Below are positions 44,534 through 54,719 of a DNA stretch of 64,000 bases, one piece after another (positions within the stretch are counted from its first letter, which is position 1; every line of letters begins with the position of its first letter). The DNA is from Meconema thalassinum. Taxonomy: Eukaryota > Arthropoda > Insecta > Orthoptera > Tettigoniidae. The position numbers and the translations under genes were made by a program. The stretch is from NCBI GenBank assembly GCA_946902985.2, contig OX336394.1:273579496-273643495 (forward strand). Reading direction: 5' to 3'. Below the pieces are notes generated by a model. The model was not told where the DNA came from, did no database searches, and worked only from the letters and a program-made list of their open reading frames with translations.

Positions 44534-44935
44534 ATTATTTTTTTTTCATGACAAATGTAAGATGATGCTTTAAGCTAATCTCATTCAAATTATGACACTA
44601 AGCATAATTAACACTCCGAACAGGAAAGAGTTGCAACTCTGGCTGTATAGCATTCATTTTAAACATAGCATATGACATACAAAGCCTAAGGGAACGACTT
44701 TCAACTCAAATGTCTAAATATGTTGCCTTAGTAATTTATGCTTTATCTAATTATAAATATTATTTTAATGCCAGTAGATAGTGATAACAAACGTGCGGAT
44801 GCGGGGAGGATGCGGATAACAGTCGTGCGGATGCCGGGCGGATGCAGTTAGAAGTCGCGCGGATGAGGATAGCAGTCGTGTGGATGCGGGGCGGATGTGG
44901 ATAACGTTTTGTTTATCCGCGCAGGGCTCTACCAT

Positions 44936-45264
44936 AACAGGTACAATCAGGCCTGCGCCAGGAGAAAACTCCTAATAAGAGGTGTGGTAACACCGACGAA
45001 TTGGACCCTGGATGAACAGTTTGATGAATCTTCAAGAAAAACACAGCCTCGCATGTCAACTCCAACTAATGTGCGTGACGAAGGTTGGCCTCCAGAGCTA
45101 ATAATGTGCGATATACAGATCCTGTTGAGTGATAGCTTCTACACCTAAGTCGCACATGACCTCGAAAGGGATAACCTTTTAATCAACAAGAGCGGTAGGT
45201 TCAAGTTCAACTCTAGTGAGGCTTATTCTTCAATTCAGTGCAGTAACACACAAGAAATACTGTA
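44936..45264. other. Unassigned stretch with a domainless ORF
   Basis: The ORF at 44897-45148 overlaps the I element end and has no recognised domain. I do not call a gene. A SINE-F head fragment (GAGCCTCCATTGCTTAGGCG, then GCAGCACG) lies at 45268-45296. Confidence 0.35.
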
Positions 45265-45572
45265 GAGCCTCCATTGCTTAGGCGGCAGCACGCCGCACAG
45301 TGGTCCTTTTGCAATATCTGGGCGCTCAAAATCAAAAATAATAAATTTTATGTATTTCCATGATTTATGACGTTTTTAGTATCAGTAATGTCCGATGACC
45401 TGAGAACTGTGCCTATATGTCATATTTGTTCACTCCCTGGAGAGTGAGAGACCGGTGAAGTAGGATGTTTCTTATCGCATCCTCAGCTGGAAGCGGAGTT
45501 GATTATTTGTGTTTTAATCTTGTGCTTGTAAAGACGTGTTTGTTGAGCTATCTTCATCGTTTGCCACTGGAT

Positions 45573-46326
45573 ATGACAGACCAAGGTATGCTCTTTCTTT
45601 ATTAACTTTGCAAAATCGTATACAAATTGCTGTGTTTATGTGATAAACGTTTGAAAATAGTGACTTGTAAAATATATTTTATCCTTCTTCTATGGGTTTT
45701 TAGACCCGGAAATTCGCAATTGTCAACCATTGTTGAAATTCTTTTCATTAGACTAAAGCCTATACCCTGTTGTGTTGTCTTTGTAAAAACTGCTTGTCAC
45801 TTTTTGCAACTTTGGCTTTTTTTTTTTTTTCCTTTTAGTTCTGTCTGAAGGAATTTTGCGGAAAGATCTTTTCGATGTTTGGCGCCATGCAAGTGGGAAA
45901 GTGAAAGAAAAGTGATGTCTTACTAAACTATTTGATAGAAAATACTAATCTGGAAACCCTTGGACAGTCTGTTAAAGATTTTGTTAGAAAAAATAGTAAT
46001 TTTTCCGCTCAATTAAGATAAAAGTGGGTTGCAAGTCACAGGACATTAAGCAAGTTTCAGTCGCAAAATAAAAATTGGCTGGAAGGGAACATTGCAATAT
46101 TTGGAGAGGGCATACAGGATGAAGCTTCCACATGTAATGTGGGTCGTCCTTCTAAATTCTTCGTAGATTGTAGTGATTCTTCGAAAAGAAGGAATATGAG
46201 AAAATGTTCAAGGAAGCAAACAATGGAAGATACGGTGAATATGCCCTTGGTGTCATCTGATCCCCTAATAAGTTGCCTGAGAAAAAAGCCACAAAAGACA
46301 AACGAGAAAGATCATATATTGTGTTA
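45573..46326 (+). pseudogene. Possible two-exon pseudogene of an SKRRK-type insect protein family
   Basis: ATGACAGACCAAG followed by a GTATGC donor (about 45573-45590), and a T-rich tract ending TTTTCCTTTTAG (45838), would splice to an open frame, MTDQVLSEGILRKDLFDVWR. After a frameshift near 45915 it continues LLNYLIENTNLETLGQSVKD, FVRKNSNFSAQLR with a stop near 46019-46021. Then WVASHRTLSKFQSQNKNW and GRPSKFFVDCSDSSKRRNMR run to a stop at 46325. The GRPSKxFxDCSxxSKRR motif recalls multicopy uncharacterised invertebrate proteins. I cannot name a function. The C-terminal region is absent. Confidence 0.45.
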
Positions 46327-46436
46327 ATTAATTCCTTCCCTTTCTTAAGTGCTTCGTTGCACCACAAGTTTAGCTGTGATAAGAACCAGATGGAAGGAAC
46401 GGCATGTGTTTCACCTGACTCATGAAATCGCAGTTT

Positions 46437-47304
46437 GGTTGGTTGGTTCCTTAGTTTCGGGGCTGCGACAGCGCGGTCAAGTAGCCCCGGTGCTTTGGGT
46501 GTGTGTAGAATTTGTCTAATAACCGGTGTTAATTGTGATGACTGTATTAGTGTGTGTATCTGTTTCAATTCAAGTTTTTTGTGTGTTTTTTTGCGTATGG
46601 CTTTTAGTGCCGCGAGTGTCCGAGGACATGTTCGGCTCGCCAGTTTTGTAGCTGCTTCGAGACGGACACCCAATGGGTGAGCTACAAGTACCGTTGGGGA
46701 GGAAAGTTGGAATGGAAGGTCGAGGAGTTGGAAGGTAGCGGCTGTGGCCTATAGTTAGGGACCAACCCCGGCATTTGCCTGGAAGGAAGATGGGAAACCA
46801 CAGAAGACCATCTTCAAGGTTGCCGGCTGGGGGATTCGAACCTCCTCGCCTGCCGGATGTGAGCGACTGCCAGCAGTCATGCCGTAACGACCACGGCTAA
46901 CTCACCCGGTTTTAATTCAAGTAAAGATGCAAACATTCAATTTTTCCAAGTAGTTCCTACTATTGCCGCCAACCGCCACCGTCAACGACCAACTAGTTCA
47001 GAACTTAGTCACCATATGCCACCGCAGTCGGCTCTTGACGACGAACGTAGAAACCTAAGAACGTTAGTCAAATGTTTAGGCCTACCTATATATAATTTAG
47101 CTTTACATAGGTGTAATTAGTGTAAGGTTCTTTAACATGCCATAAATGAATGACATGGGACCGCCGGCTTTACTTCCTCTCCGAAGGAAGGCATACTGAG
47201 GGAGTTTTAACGTTCTTAAAAAATCCGACGACTTCGGCTGGGTTTGAACCCGTGATCTTGGGCATAGAAGCTCAGCATGCTACCAACTACGCCACCGAAG
47301 CAGC
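46437..47304 (-). mobile_element. SINE-A copy 5, split by a nested SINE-B
   Basis: The tail (GGTTGGTTCCTTAGTTTCGG) comes first on plus and the head (GCCACCGAAGCAG) last. Flanking GAAATCGCAGTTT (46424-46436) and GAAATTGCAGTTT (47305-47317) form a 13-bp TSD with one transition. SINE-B copy 2 interrupts it at 46575-46913. Confidence 0.92.
46575..46913 (-). mobile_element. SINE-B copy 2, nested in SINE-A, 8-bp TSD
   Basis: AATTCAAG is duplicated at 46567-46574 and 46914-46921, and is one copy in uninterrupted SINE-A elements. On the minus strand the CCGGGTGAGTTAGCCGTGGT head and a GGTTCGAATCCCC B box lead to the shared ACATGTCCTCGGACACTCGC, ACTAAAAGCCATACGC tail with A-rich end. ORFs at 46152-46680 cross both SINEs and are artefacts. 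Confidence 0.95.
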
Positions 47305-47821
47305 GAAATTGCAGTTTAGTGACAAGTTAATTTATTACTGTGTTGACCAGAGATATGGAGATTGTGAGGACAAGGGAGATTAAATATGTTTTGTGTATTC
47401 ATGCACAGTATTTTATTATGGTTACTAAAAGAGCTCAATTGTTATTACTGTACCTACACATCAAATACTATTTTGTAATGTAGAGCATTCTCAAATGAAA
47501 ATTAGCCTATTGTGGCATAATATCTGTAATAGTTCAATTAAAATATCTATGGATTGTATGAAGCTAGGAGTCCAACATAGCATACAAATTGTTGCTGATT
47601 TCTTTTAACTCTCAGTTGCCCAGGTCCAATTATAGAACATACATACCCCGGTCTGGTCTGACAGACCTCTCTTTATTTTTCTACATCACGAACAGTTGAA
47701 TTGATACAGAGGTTTAAAAATTAAACTATAGATTCTGTGACCTCTTATATATCTAAGTACCGTAGACATAAAACAACATCTCCATGCAACGCTTGGCTGT
47801 TGATATATTTTATTACATGGT

Positions 47822-48020
47822 CACATGAAAAGGAAGCCACCAAACAGAACTGCACGGAAGGAATTTGAAAGAAAAGTAGAAGGAAGACGACCCGTGGGAA
47901 GGCCACGAAAGAAGTGGATAGATACAGTCAAGAACTGCAGAGAGGACAAGTTGGTGGAGGAGGAGTGGTACAAGGACAGGGTGAAATGGGGGGAGCTCAT
48001 ATACAGGATGATGATGATAG
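47822..48020 (+). pseudogene. LINE 3' fragment: ORF2 C-terminal tail
   Basis: The frame reads KRKPPNRTARKEFERKVEGR then RPVGRPRKKWIDTVKNCRED and a Trp-rich end KDRVKWGELIYR. GRRPVGRPRKxWxD near the protein end is the usual tail of many insect LINE ORF2 products. It is short and embedded in the piggyBac-like remnant. A GATGATGAT run follows at about 48008-48016. Confidence 0.7.
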
Positions 48021-48277
48021 CGAATTCGAATAATATGGAAACAATATAAGAGGGAATTTGTCACTGTCTCTATATATGCGAAGCGAAGGACACAAACTAG
48101 TACACTAGCATGAAAATTGATCTACAATGAAAAACAGCAAACAAAGCAAAAATTATAAGCAGTTACATATATCACAGTTTATTGCTATAGTTTCAATGGA
48201 TCGGGCTCAAGATAGGCGGTTATTATTCACAAATAATGCTCACATTCTCATTCTCTGTTGTTTTGAGCTAATCACAG

Positions 48278-48670
48278 CAATATTTGGAGACTAGTCTTTT
48301 GGCAAACTGCAAACAAATGGGATTTCTGCAAGAATGGCCCATGTAAGCAGTTTTCCATTTCTTGCTTGGGGTGCACGTGTGGCAAGTCTTCCTCTTTAGC
48401 AGTTTTCAATTGGAGACAGTGCTTCTTAACACCCAAATTTTTTCTAATGCAGATTCTGAGTTCATGGGTGAGATGAGTGTTTGAAACCCTCTTTTCCGTA
48501 AGTGGAAAAACCAGAGGTTTCGCTAGTGCTTTCATGAATTCAAGTCTGAAGGCAGGATTCTGAGATACGGTTGGATTCAATTGCAAAACCTTCATCACAG
48601 TCCGTTTCCCCAATCTTCCAGTCTCATCCTCAAACCATTCAGTAATGACACTTTGGATATGCTAATCAGC
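48278..48670 (-). pseudogene. piggyBac-like transposase C-terminal fragment
   Basis: On the minus strand: VITEWFEDETGRLGKRTVMK, then NPAFRLEFMKALAKPLVFPL and LTHELRICIRKNLGVKKHCL. After a one-base frame change the Cys-rich end reads RKTCHTCTPSKKWKTAYMGH, SCRNPICLQFAKR. The CxxC...KT...C..PIC layout is the C-terminal cysteine domain of piggyBac transposases. The catalytic region is not recognisable. Confidence 0.55.
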
Positions 48671-49167
48671 GGCAATAACTTTACGTGAGCTTCCGGCTGG
48701 GGAAGTTATTTCACAACGGTAAAGCCCAGGTATGGTCAGGTGGGTCGCTTGATAATTTAGAAATATTGCACACCACTTAACGTGACGGCTGGCGATAAAC
48801 TGATGTGTAGAAACACGTATGCAGCATTAATAGACTACTGAAACTTACGCTTCTCAAGGTCGCAGAAAATGAGAGTAATTATTACTATTACCAAGTGAGT
48901 GGTCTGGCAGACCAGTCCTGGTTACTTGAGGGTTAGTCTGGAGTATATTTCAAAAACCGGTAGTCACAAAATCACCTACGCTCAGCAGCATTAAGGAAAA
49001 CCTTGATCCAGTTGAACATTATTAATATTAATATTATTGTTATTATTAAGACATGTTTAAACTCAATTCTTATAAATAAGAATATGGAAACTGTTTATCA
49101 TACTTTTGAACAGTTATTTTAAGGTTTATAGACCTTTTCCCTATGCAAAGGAATTTTGCGCGGCCAG

Positions 49168-49505
49168 ATAGGCTAAAAGGACCACTGTGCGCCGGCCTCT
49201 CACCCCTGGGTCCGTGGTTCAAATCCCGGTCACTCCATGTGAGATCTGTCCTGGACAAAACGGAGGCAGACAGGTTTTTCTCCGGCTTCTCCGGTTTCCC
49301 CTGTCAAAAATTTCATTCCAGCAACACTCTCCACATCAACACTCTCCACATCATTTCATTTCATCTGTCATTCCTTTAATCATTGCCTCAGAGGAGTGCG
49401 CCAGGCTTCGGCAGCCGGCACAGCTCATATCCTCGCCGTTAGATGAGAGCTTCATTCATTCCATCCCTGACCCGGTTGGTCGACTGGAAGCAGGCTGTGG
49501 ATTTT
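49168..49505 (+). mobile_element. SINE-F copy 2 with tRNA-like head
   Basis: GCGCCGGCCTCTCACCCCTG and GTCCGTGGTTCAAATCCCGG give the tRNA-like head with a B box. The body follows: GACAAAACGGAGGCAGACAG, TTCTCCGGTTTCCCCTGTCA, and CATATCCTCGCCGTTAGATG. CAACACTCTCCACAT is tandemly doubled near 49323-49352. ORFs at 49070-49540 are SINE frames. Confidence 0.85.
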
Positions 49506-49540
49506 CAATACACAAGAAATATTGTTGTTGTTCCATTTGA

Positions 49541-49921
49541 GGGGCTTGGACATCGTGGTCATTTATCCCCGTGTATTTGGGTGTGTTCGTGTGAAATTTT
49601 GTATGTTAGCCTGTGTTATTGTAATGGCTGTATTAGTGTATTTGTAATTGAGGTGAGTATTGCGAAGGAGGCGACCGTGGCCTTACATTAGGAACCATTC
49701 AAGCATTTTCCTGGAGTAGAAGATATAAAACCACGGAAAAAACACTTATAGGATTGCTGAGGTAAGAAATGAACCCGCATGGTTTCAGGTTTGCCTCACG
49801 AGTCTGAGTGTACCCCGTTTTAACCTTCAGACCATAATCAAATTTCTTGGCAGAGCCGGGAATCGAACCCGCGCCTTCACAGTGACAGACAAGTATGCTA
49901 GTCACTACGCGATGAGGCAGA
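49541..49921 (-). mobile_element. SINE-K copy 2: double-headed SINE with A-like tail
   Basis: The plus strand reads an A-like tail (GGGGCTTGGACATCGTGGTC, GTGTATTTGGGTGTG), then a body (GGCGACCGTGGCCTTACATT), then two B-box-like sites on the minus strand (GCGGGTTCATTTC near 49772, GCGGGTTCGATTCCCGGC near 49855). It ends at CGCGATGAGGCAGACC. Confidence 0.7.
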
Positions 49922-49965
49922 CCGTATACAAGTGTATATCCCCTAGGGCTTCTTCCCGGAAATAG

Positions 49966-50128
49966 AGGGATTTGTTGTACCTGTTGAATATTAAGTTGTT
50001 GCCACACGAATCTACCATAAATTTATCATCAAGGATCCATCAATTGAGAGTGAGAAGTATCGCCGTTGTGGCAAATGTAGTGAGACCATCCAACAGCTTG
50101 TCAACACTGACTGCAAACATACACACGG
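49966..50128 (+). pseudogene. Fragment of an R4/Dong-like LINE (zinc-knuckle region)
   Basis: GFVVPVEY, then VATRIYHKFIIKDPSIESEK and YRRCGKCSETIQQLVNTDCK match the segment GFVVAIQDQAVATRSYRKCI...ESEKCLRCGNCSETIQ of the larger copy at 56139-58066. Only ~50 codons remain. Confidence 0.8.
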
Positions 50129-50199
50129 TAATATATCGTTATCGTCCGCGATCCACATTCCTCTCAGGCTCATGGAGCTTGGACCCGAGCAGTAGTTCT

Positions 50200-51480
50200 G
50201 TTAAGCACATGCCATACCGTGAGAAAGTTCGTTGGAGAAAACACTGTGGTCTGTCACGCAGCAAGAGCAAAGAGTAATAAGGAGACTCCCTAACGGTCGG
50301 AGTGTAGACCAGCGAACACGCCCATTGAGATGTTCAAAACATTGCTGGCAAGTGTTAGGAATAGAACTGTTATCCGACGTGCCTACTTTTGACACACAAA
50401 CTATTCAAAGTAGATGCCTAAAACTCATAATGCCGTACTACTTCTATTTTATTTTTAAGACCCTCTAGCCTAATCAAGCTAAAATTGTACGAAATGCACA
50501 TGTACATTGTAAACCCACTATAGGTATTGCACGCGGTTTCTTATTAGTTACTGTTCAACAATTCTCAGTAGGCCACTGAAATATACAAATATAGTATGAC
50601 GGAATATTTACAGCAAAACTTCACCCTCATGTAGGTAAATGATCACTGATATTGCTATCGTCCACGAAGATGCATCATTTGAATGACCATGTAAACTAAG
50701 CATTACAATAACCCTTTGTTTGCTAAAGACAAAGGTACGGGCAGCTAGAGCCTTTACGGGGGCGTGGTCTATGCTTCAACTCACAGCCTGCTAGAGAGCT
50801 GACAGGGCGCGTATTTATTACTCCTTGAGCAAGACTCGACGTTGATTCAGGTGCCTACTTAGTTCATTCAACTCCTTACATAGAAAGGTGAATTGAAGCG
50901 TAAAAGTGCCCAATTACTCCCTGTTATTCTTTTCAGGTTAGCAAGTGTGATGAGTAATTGTTATTCCCCACCCAATTTAACCCTCTTACCCTCAAGGCAA
51001 CGATATATCGTCAGCATCCTCTGGAAACTTGAATAAGTTCTACATTTCCTCGTTAGATGGCATAGGCGTGCTAAACTAAAGTAGCCGGATTTCGATCTTC
51101 ATCTATTCATACAATTTGCGCGGTGTTTCTTATTTGTTTGCCGCGTAAATATGGTTTGTTTATATTGCTGAACATGGGGATCGCCAACAACTTTCTTCCA
51201 TACCACTCAGTTCCTTTTCATGAATCTGAAACTAGAGCACAGGACGGCATCAGATCAAGAACATGTGCACACAATTTTGCTGTATTTAGAATGGCAATGC
51301 ATATGTAACCCCCAAAGTAGGACAGACATAATTATAATGAGTTCTCAACTTCCTTTTTCTACAAAAAAATTTTTTTAACATTTTAAGTGCTTTCTAGATG
51401 AATAAACTTCCCTGTGCTGAGTTATTTTCACACATCTTTACCCCATTCTAAATCAAGGCCCTAAATCAATTTAACATATT
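50200..51480. other. Unassigned stretch
   Basis: Just before it, 50135-50197 is a partial repeat G copy (CGCGATCCACATTCCTCTCA, TTGGACCCGAGCAG). Beyond it I find no gene or named repeat. ORFs at 50201-50468 and 51123-51308 have no domain. Confidence 0.35.
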
Positions 51481-51493
51481 CTCCCTCCTCCTA

Positions 51494-51548
51494 GGGGCAG
51501 ATGACCTCGTAGTTCCGCCCCTTAATACATCAATAACTAACTAACTAA
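51494..51548 (+). mobile_element. 55-bp SINE-E-like 3' stub with 13-bp TSD
   Basis: CTCCCTCCTCCTA is duplicated at 51481-51493 and 51549-51561. The insert GGGGCAGATGACCTCGTAGT, CCGCCCCTTAATACATCAAT corresponds to the last part of SINE-E (GGGGCCGATAACCTAGATGT, AGGCCCCTTAA). Its tail is an AACT repeat instead of ATC. Confidence 0.85.
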
Positions 51549-52172
51549 CTCCCTCCTCCTATTGGTTCTATATATTACATAGGGTTTCATTATACACACA
51601 TGTACTCAAATAAATTTATTTCAGGGGCGTTTCCAGAGAATAATTTCGAGGGGGATAGTGGTCTGGCTGTAAGTATAGACTGTCGTATGTAGGTACTGGC
51701 TAAATGACCTCTCACTATGGATGATGAATCAGACTTTTAGGGGGGATGCAAGGATGCGGCAGATATTTAGATGCGCCACTAGACGAACTACTACTTGACT
51801 TGTTGTCAGGCTTTGCAATGCACAGAAGACAAACATTGTCTTCTCTTTGAACAAATGAATAGCGTAATTCGAATCACCAAAGAGATTAAGATGGCAAAGC
51901 AAATGGTTACGATGGCAGTGGTTCTATGGACTACCACAAAAGAGCAGGTAAAAGTCTACTTTCAAATAGCATCGTTTCAAACCACTAGGATGTGGAACTA
52001 AAAAGGCGGGCGTGTAGCGACAAATCATTTCGTCATTAGCACCATCGCCTGGTAGAATTTGTGACGAGCCTTTTCGTCTATAGCACTCTGAAGGTTAATA
52101 ATGTTTGTTCAACCTCATAAGTAAGATACAACTATGAACTATTATTCCTCCTTATGCTTAGTATTTAAACTA

Positions 52173-52400
52173 CAGTATGTCCGCAAAGTCTCTCCGCAGC
52201 GCGTGTCTCCCTTGCGGGACGTGTTGGGTTGGCAGTACATTCATGTTATGTTGTTACAAGGAAAACAATTACATTAAATTAAGTTCTCACCACTATCACA
52301 CTGTGCTCCGCTAAGTTTCCATCAGCACGGAAATTCTCTTCAACTAAAAACACACGTTCTTCAGTAGTAGCCACTTCGGAGAGACTTTGCGGACACACTG
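52173..52400. mobile_element. 228-bp mariner-type MITE
   Basis: CAGTATGTCCGCAAAGTCTC (52173) and its mirror ending at 52400 (reverse complement CAGTGTGTCCGCAAAGTCTC) give 24-bp TIRs with one mismatch, continuing TCCG. TA flanks at 52171-52172 and 52401-52402. There is no coding sequence. The TIR differs from that of the mariner at 35701, so it was mobilised by another element. Confidence 0.92.
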
Positions 52401-52402
52401 TA

Positions 52403-53254
52403 TGTCTGTGTTTCTTGTCGGTGTGATACCTGTAAATGTGTAGGTGTTACAAATTGTTTGAAAGCATTGAGTAATTTTAACAGAAAATAGCTGACAGATT
52501 TCAAGCAAACTAACCAAAACGACCTGAGAGTAAGAGGGTTAATATGGCACATTACTGTGTTGATCCACAGAAAAGCCAGTATTTTATTAAATAATTGAAG
52601 GCAAAACTGAAGAAAAGACTCCTTAAACTTACATCCATTCCCATGTTCACAATTAATTAAAATACCTCTTTTCAGAACCCCACCAGGCACCACTGATGTA
52701 ATAACCCTGGCGCAAACTACGCTGCTATCAGCAGGTACCCAAACTTTCATGCAAACGTTCAAAAATTATCGGTTGCTGATTCTGAATATATCTTTACTAC
52801 ATTATTCGGCTATAATCTACTTTGTGAACTCTGATTACAGATCATTTGCATATGGCGCACATGTAAGATAGTGGTTTATCTCACACGTGAATATTCAAGG
52901 TGATTAATGGCTCGTAAACAGCATTGTAATTTACTCGTGGTCGATATTCTTCAAAGGTAGAACGCCTAGAAAATGCCTAAGTACTGTATGCCTTCTGTTT
53001 ATATTGTCTATCAACAATCGTGACATTTCCCGGGATTATATTGTTCAGGTGCTCCAAAATTTCCATAACGCTCCTGTAAGCCAAGATGATAAGCTCTCAA
53101 TCCCACTCCACCCCTGAACTGCATATAGAGGACCGTCGAACCATGTGTTTGTTCGCTTTTAGTTTTGTAAATTGAATAGTAGGCTAACGCAACTTGGAAT
53201 ATATATTATCAGAACTGTGCAAATGTGCTTTTGTATTCTTTCATTACTAGCCTA
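52403..53254. other. Unassigned stretch
   Basis: The minus-strand ORF at 52361-52762 has no recognisable domain and overlaps the MITE end. I see nothing else here. The neighbouring interval 51562-52170 is likewise featureless. Confidence 0.35.
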
Positions 53255-53255
53255 G

Positions 53256-53623
53256 CTTGTCACGGTGGATGAGTGGTTATCGTGTCGGACTTCCAAACCC
53301 AAGCTTGCAGGTTCGCTCCTGGCCGTGCTAAGTGATTTTTGAAAGGTGACAAAAATCACGACATGGATGTCATACGTTGTTGGCATGTTAAAGAACCCAT
53401 TTGAATTCATTAGGCCGTGTCATAACGGCAAAATTAATCTCGGGATTTTCCGCCAACACAAAGTTCCTCCATTCTCTACTAGAAAGCGCTATAGTGTCAA
53501 GGAGCTTAGGTATCTAACCTCCTTGACTTTCATAGCGTTCCAAGGAACGAAGAAATTCGACATGCAAGTTGCCCTTTGGGCGTCAAATAAAAAAGCTTGC
53601 ACCCGGCACCCGAGGCCATAGGA

Positions 53624-53624
<1 letters not shown>
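53256..53624 (+). mobile_element. SINE-M: tRNA-headed SINE ending at a TTA microsatellite
   Basis: GTCACGGTGGATGAGTGGTT (A-box region) and GCAGGTTCGCTCCTGGCCGT (B box GGTTCGCTCC) make a tRNA-like head with a partial CACGG/CCGTG acceptor stem. The body contains GACATGGATGTCATACGTTG, TGGCATGTTAAAGAACCCAT and CCGCCAACACAAAGTTCCTC. It stops exactly at the (ATT)n run. The ORF at 53346-53621 lies wholly inside it. Confidence 0.7.
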
Positions 53625-53691
<67 letters not shown>

Positions 53692-53692
53692 T
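53625..53692. repeat. (ATT)n followed by (AAT)n microsatellite
   Basis: An ATT run (53625-53661) changes phase to an AAT run (53662-53690), so the tract is self-complementary. The SINE-M 3' end meets it from the left and the LINE 3' end (minus strand) from the right, so it may be two abutting retroposon tails. Confidence 0.85.
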
Positions 53693-53698
53693 ATTACA

Positions 53699-54330
53699 TT
53701 ATGCGAACCGGCCAAAACTTACGACCATGCAAATATAATGTAATTTCCTTCTCATAGTTCTTTCTTCCTTTCTCTTCCTCCTCACTTCCTTCATTCTTTC
53801 CGAGTGTTGCACCTTTCTCTCTGCTGTCCATCTTCCTCCCCTGCGTTCTCTCTTTTCTCCCACAAGAACCTTTATGTTCGAAAGTATTTCCCTGAATTGT
53901 GTTCTGTCTCGACAGTCTTCATCTGTAATTGCTAGACTCCGGAGTTCTTCCTTCATCTGCTTGGTGTAACCCCCTTGGCTCTTCAGATTATATATTTTAT
54001 CAAAAATTTGTTTATTTATTCTTGTTGGTTCCATTCTAACCATATGTCCATAGAAACGTAAACGTATTTTCCTAATTGTTGTTTTCAAGTCTTCCACCCT
54101 TTCATATATCTCCTTGTCTGATCTTACTCTGTAGGTTCCCTGTACCACTTTTGGGCCGTAAATCTTTATTATTATTAGTAGTATTAATATTACTTTCTGA
54201 CTCAGTTGTTGACAGGTCATGACTACTTTTGGTGTTACCTTCATCGTATGGCCAATGTAAGCAGTCCAGTATGTATTTACTGCGAGAACGAACGATATGA
54301 CGTATATCATACGTTCTTCGTCTGCGATCG
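53699..54330 (-). pseudogene. 3' part of a LINE ORF2 (C-terminal region), RMK-tail lineage
   Basis: The minus frame includes IYGPKVVQGTYRVRSDKEIY, IRKIRLRFYGHMVRMEPTRI, EDCRDRTQFREILSN, and a basic end HSERMKEVRRKRKEE. The RLRFYGHMxRM block and SERMK tail match the remnants at 6343, 54720 and 58081. The upstream part (54100-54349) has lost RT motifs. Its 3' end faces the ATT/AAT tract. Confidence 0.75.
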
Positions 54331-54349
54331 TTGGGCAGCGGAAAAACAA

Positions 54350-54713
54350 CGACTTGAAGGTGAGGTTGGTCCAATAACGATGTAGTTGGAATTATGCTGA
54401 AGAACGAGCTCAGCTGGGATGCGGTCGCTCTCTTTGTTGAGGTGGTCCTTCGGCAGAAGAAGTCGGATAGGGACTTGCTCGATTTAGTTGATTAAGTCTG
54501 CGATCCGCGGACTATGAATTGAGAAGTAAGATGGTGCTTGTGAAGCAAAGAAAATGGCTCCATCCTGAAGTAATACGAAAGTAGTCCCGGGATGGGTTTT
54601 GTCAAGAGGACAGGGTGTGGTTTTTTAGTGGGTAAGAATCCCACACTCTTGAGGAGTGTGGACCCTTCTCAAGGTCTTATGCAAGTTCTTTCCACTTCCT
54701 TCGTAAAAAATAT
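54350..54713. other. Intervening stretch with a short hairpin
   Basis: CCACACTC-TTGAG-GAGTGTGG (54641-54661) forms an 8-bp stem. Otherwise I see no coding sequence. A TAT-repeat (54717-54735) marks the start of the next LINE fragment. Confidence 0.4.
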
Positions 54714-54719
54714 ATGTTA

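Larger units (their letters stand above)
42742..44935 (-). mobile_element. I element copy 2, split by H2 and SINE-A
   Basis: The plus strand starts AAAGCCCTGCGCGGATGCGG and runs to CATTATGTTTTT at about 42941. It resumes TTTTTTCATGACAAATGTAA at about 44535 and ends GTTTATCCGCGCAGGGCTCT (44935). The two halves are collinear with the reverse complement of I copy 1, with the break inside its T-rich segment. The insert between them is H2. Confidence 0.78.
47645..48922 (-). mobile_element. piggyBac-like element remnant with inverted ends
   Basis: CCCCGGTCTGGTCTGACAGA and CC at the left (47648-47670) are mirrored at the right by GTGGTCTGGCAGACCAGTCC (48899-48918). The shared CTGGTCTGNCAGACC core is itself a small palindrome, as in several piggyBac-like termini. 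A C-terminal transposase relic lies between. The TTAA target is not clearly preserved. Confidence 0.5.

Noticed and set aside
44897..45148. 83-residue ORF after the I element
   Set aside because: It begins inside the I element end and has no recognisable domain or repeat relative.
48650..48790. Minus-strand reading LTIPGLYRCEITSPAG, reminiscent of an immunoglobulin-domain strand
   Set aside because: It is only ~25 residues, cut by a stop, inside a piggyBac-like remnant and lacks the partner cysteine strand. Chance similarity is more likely.
52361..52762. 133-residue minus-strand ORF
   Set aside because: It overlaps the MITE end and shows no domain, so it is probably a chance open frame.
53256..53330. 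Possible tRNA gene
   Set aside because: A and B boxes are present but the arms pair poorly and a SINE body follows. The same holds for 38425, 39635 and all SINE heads.
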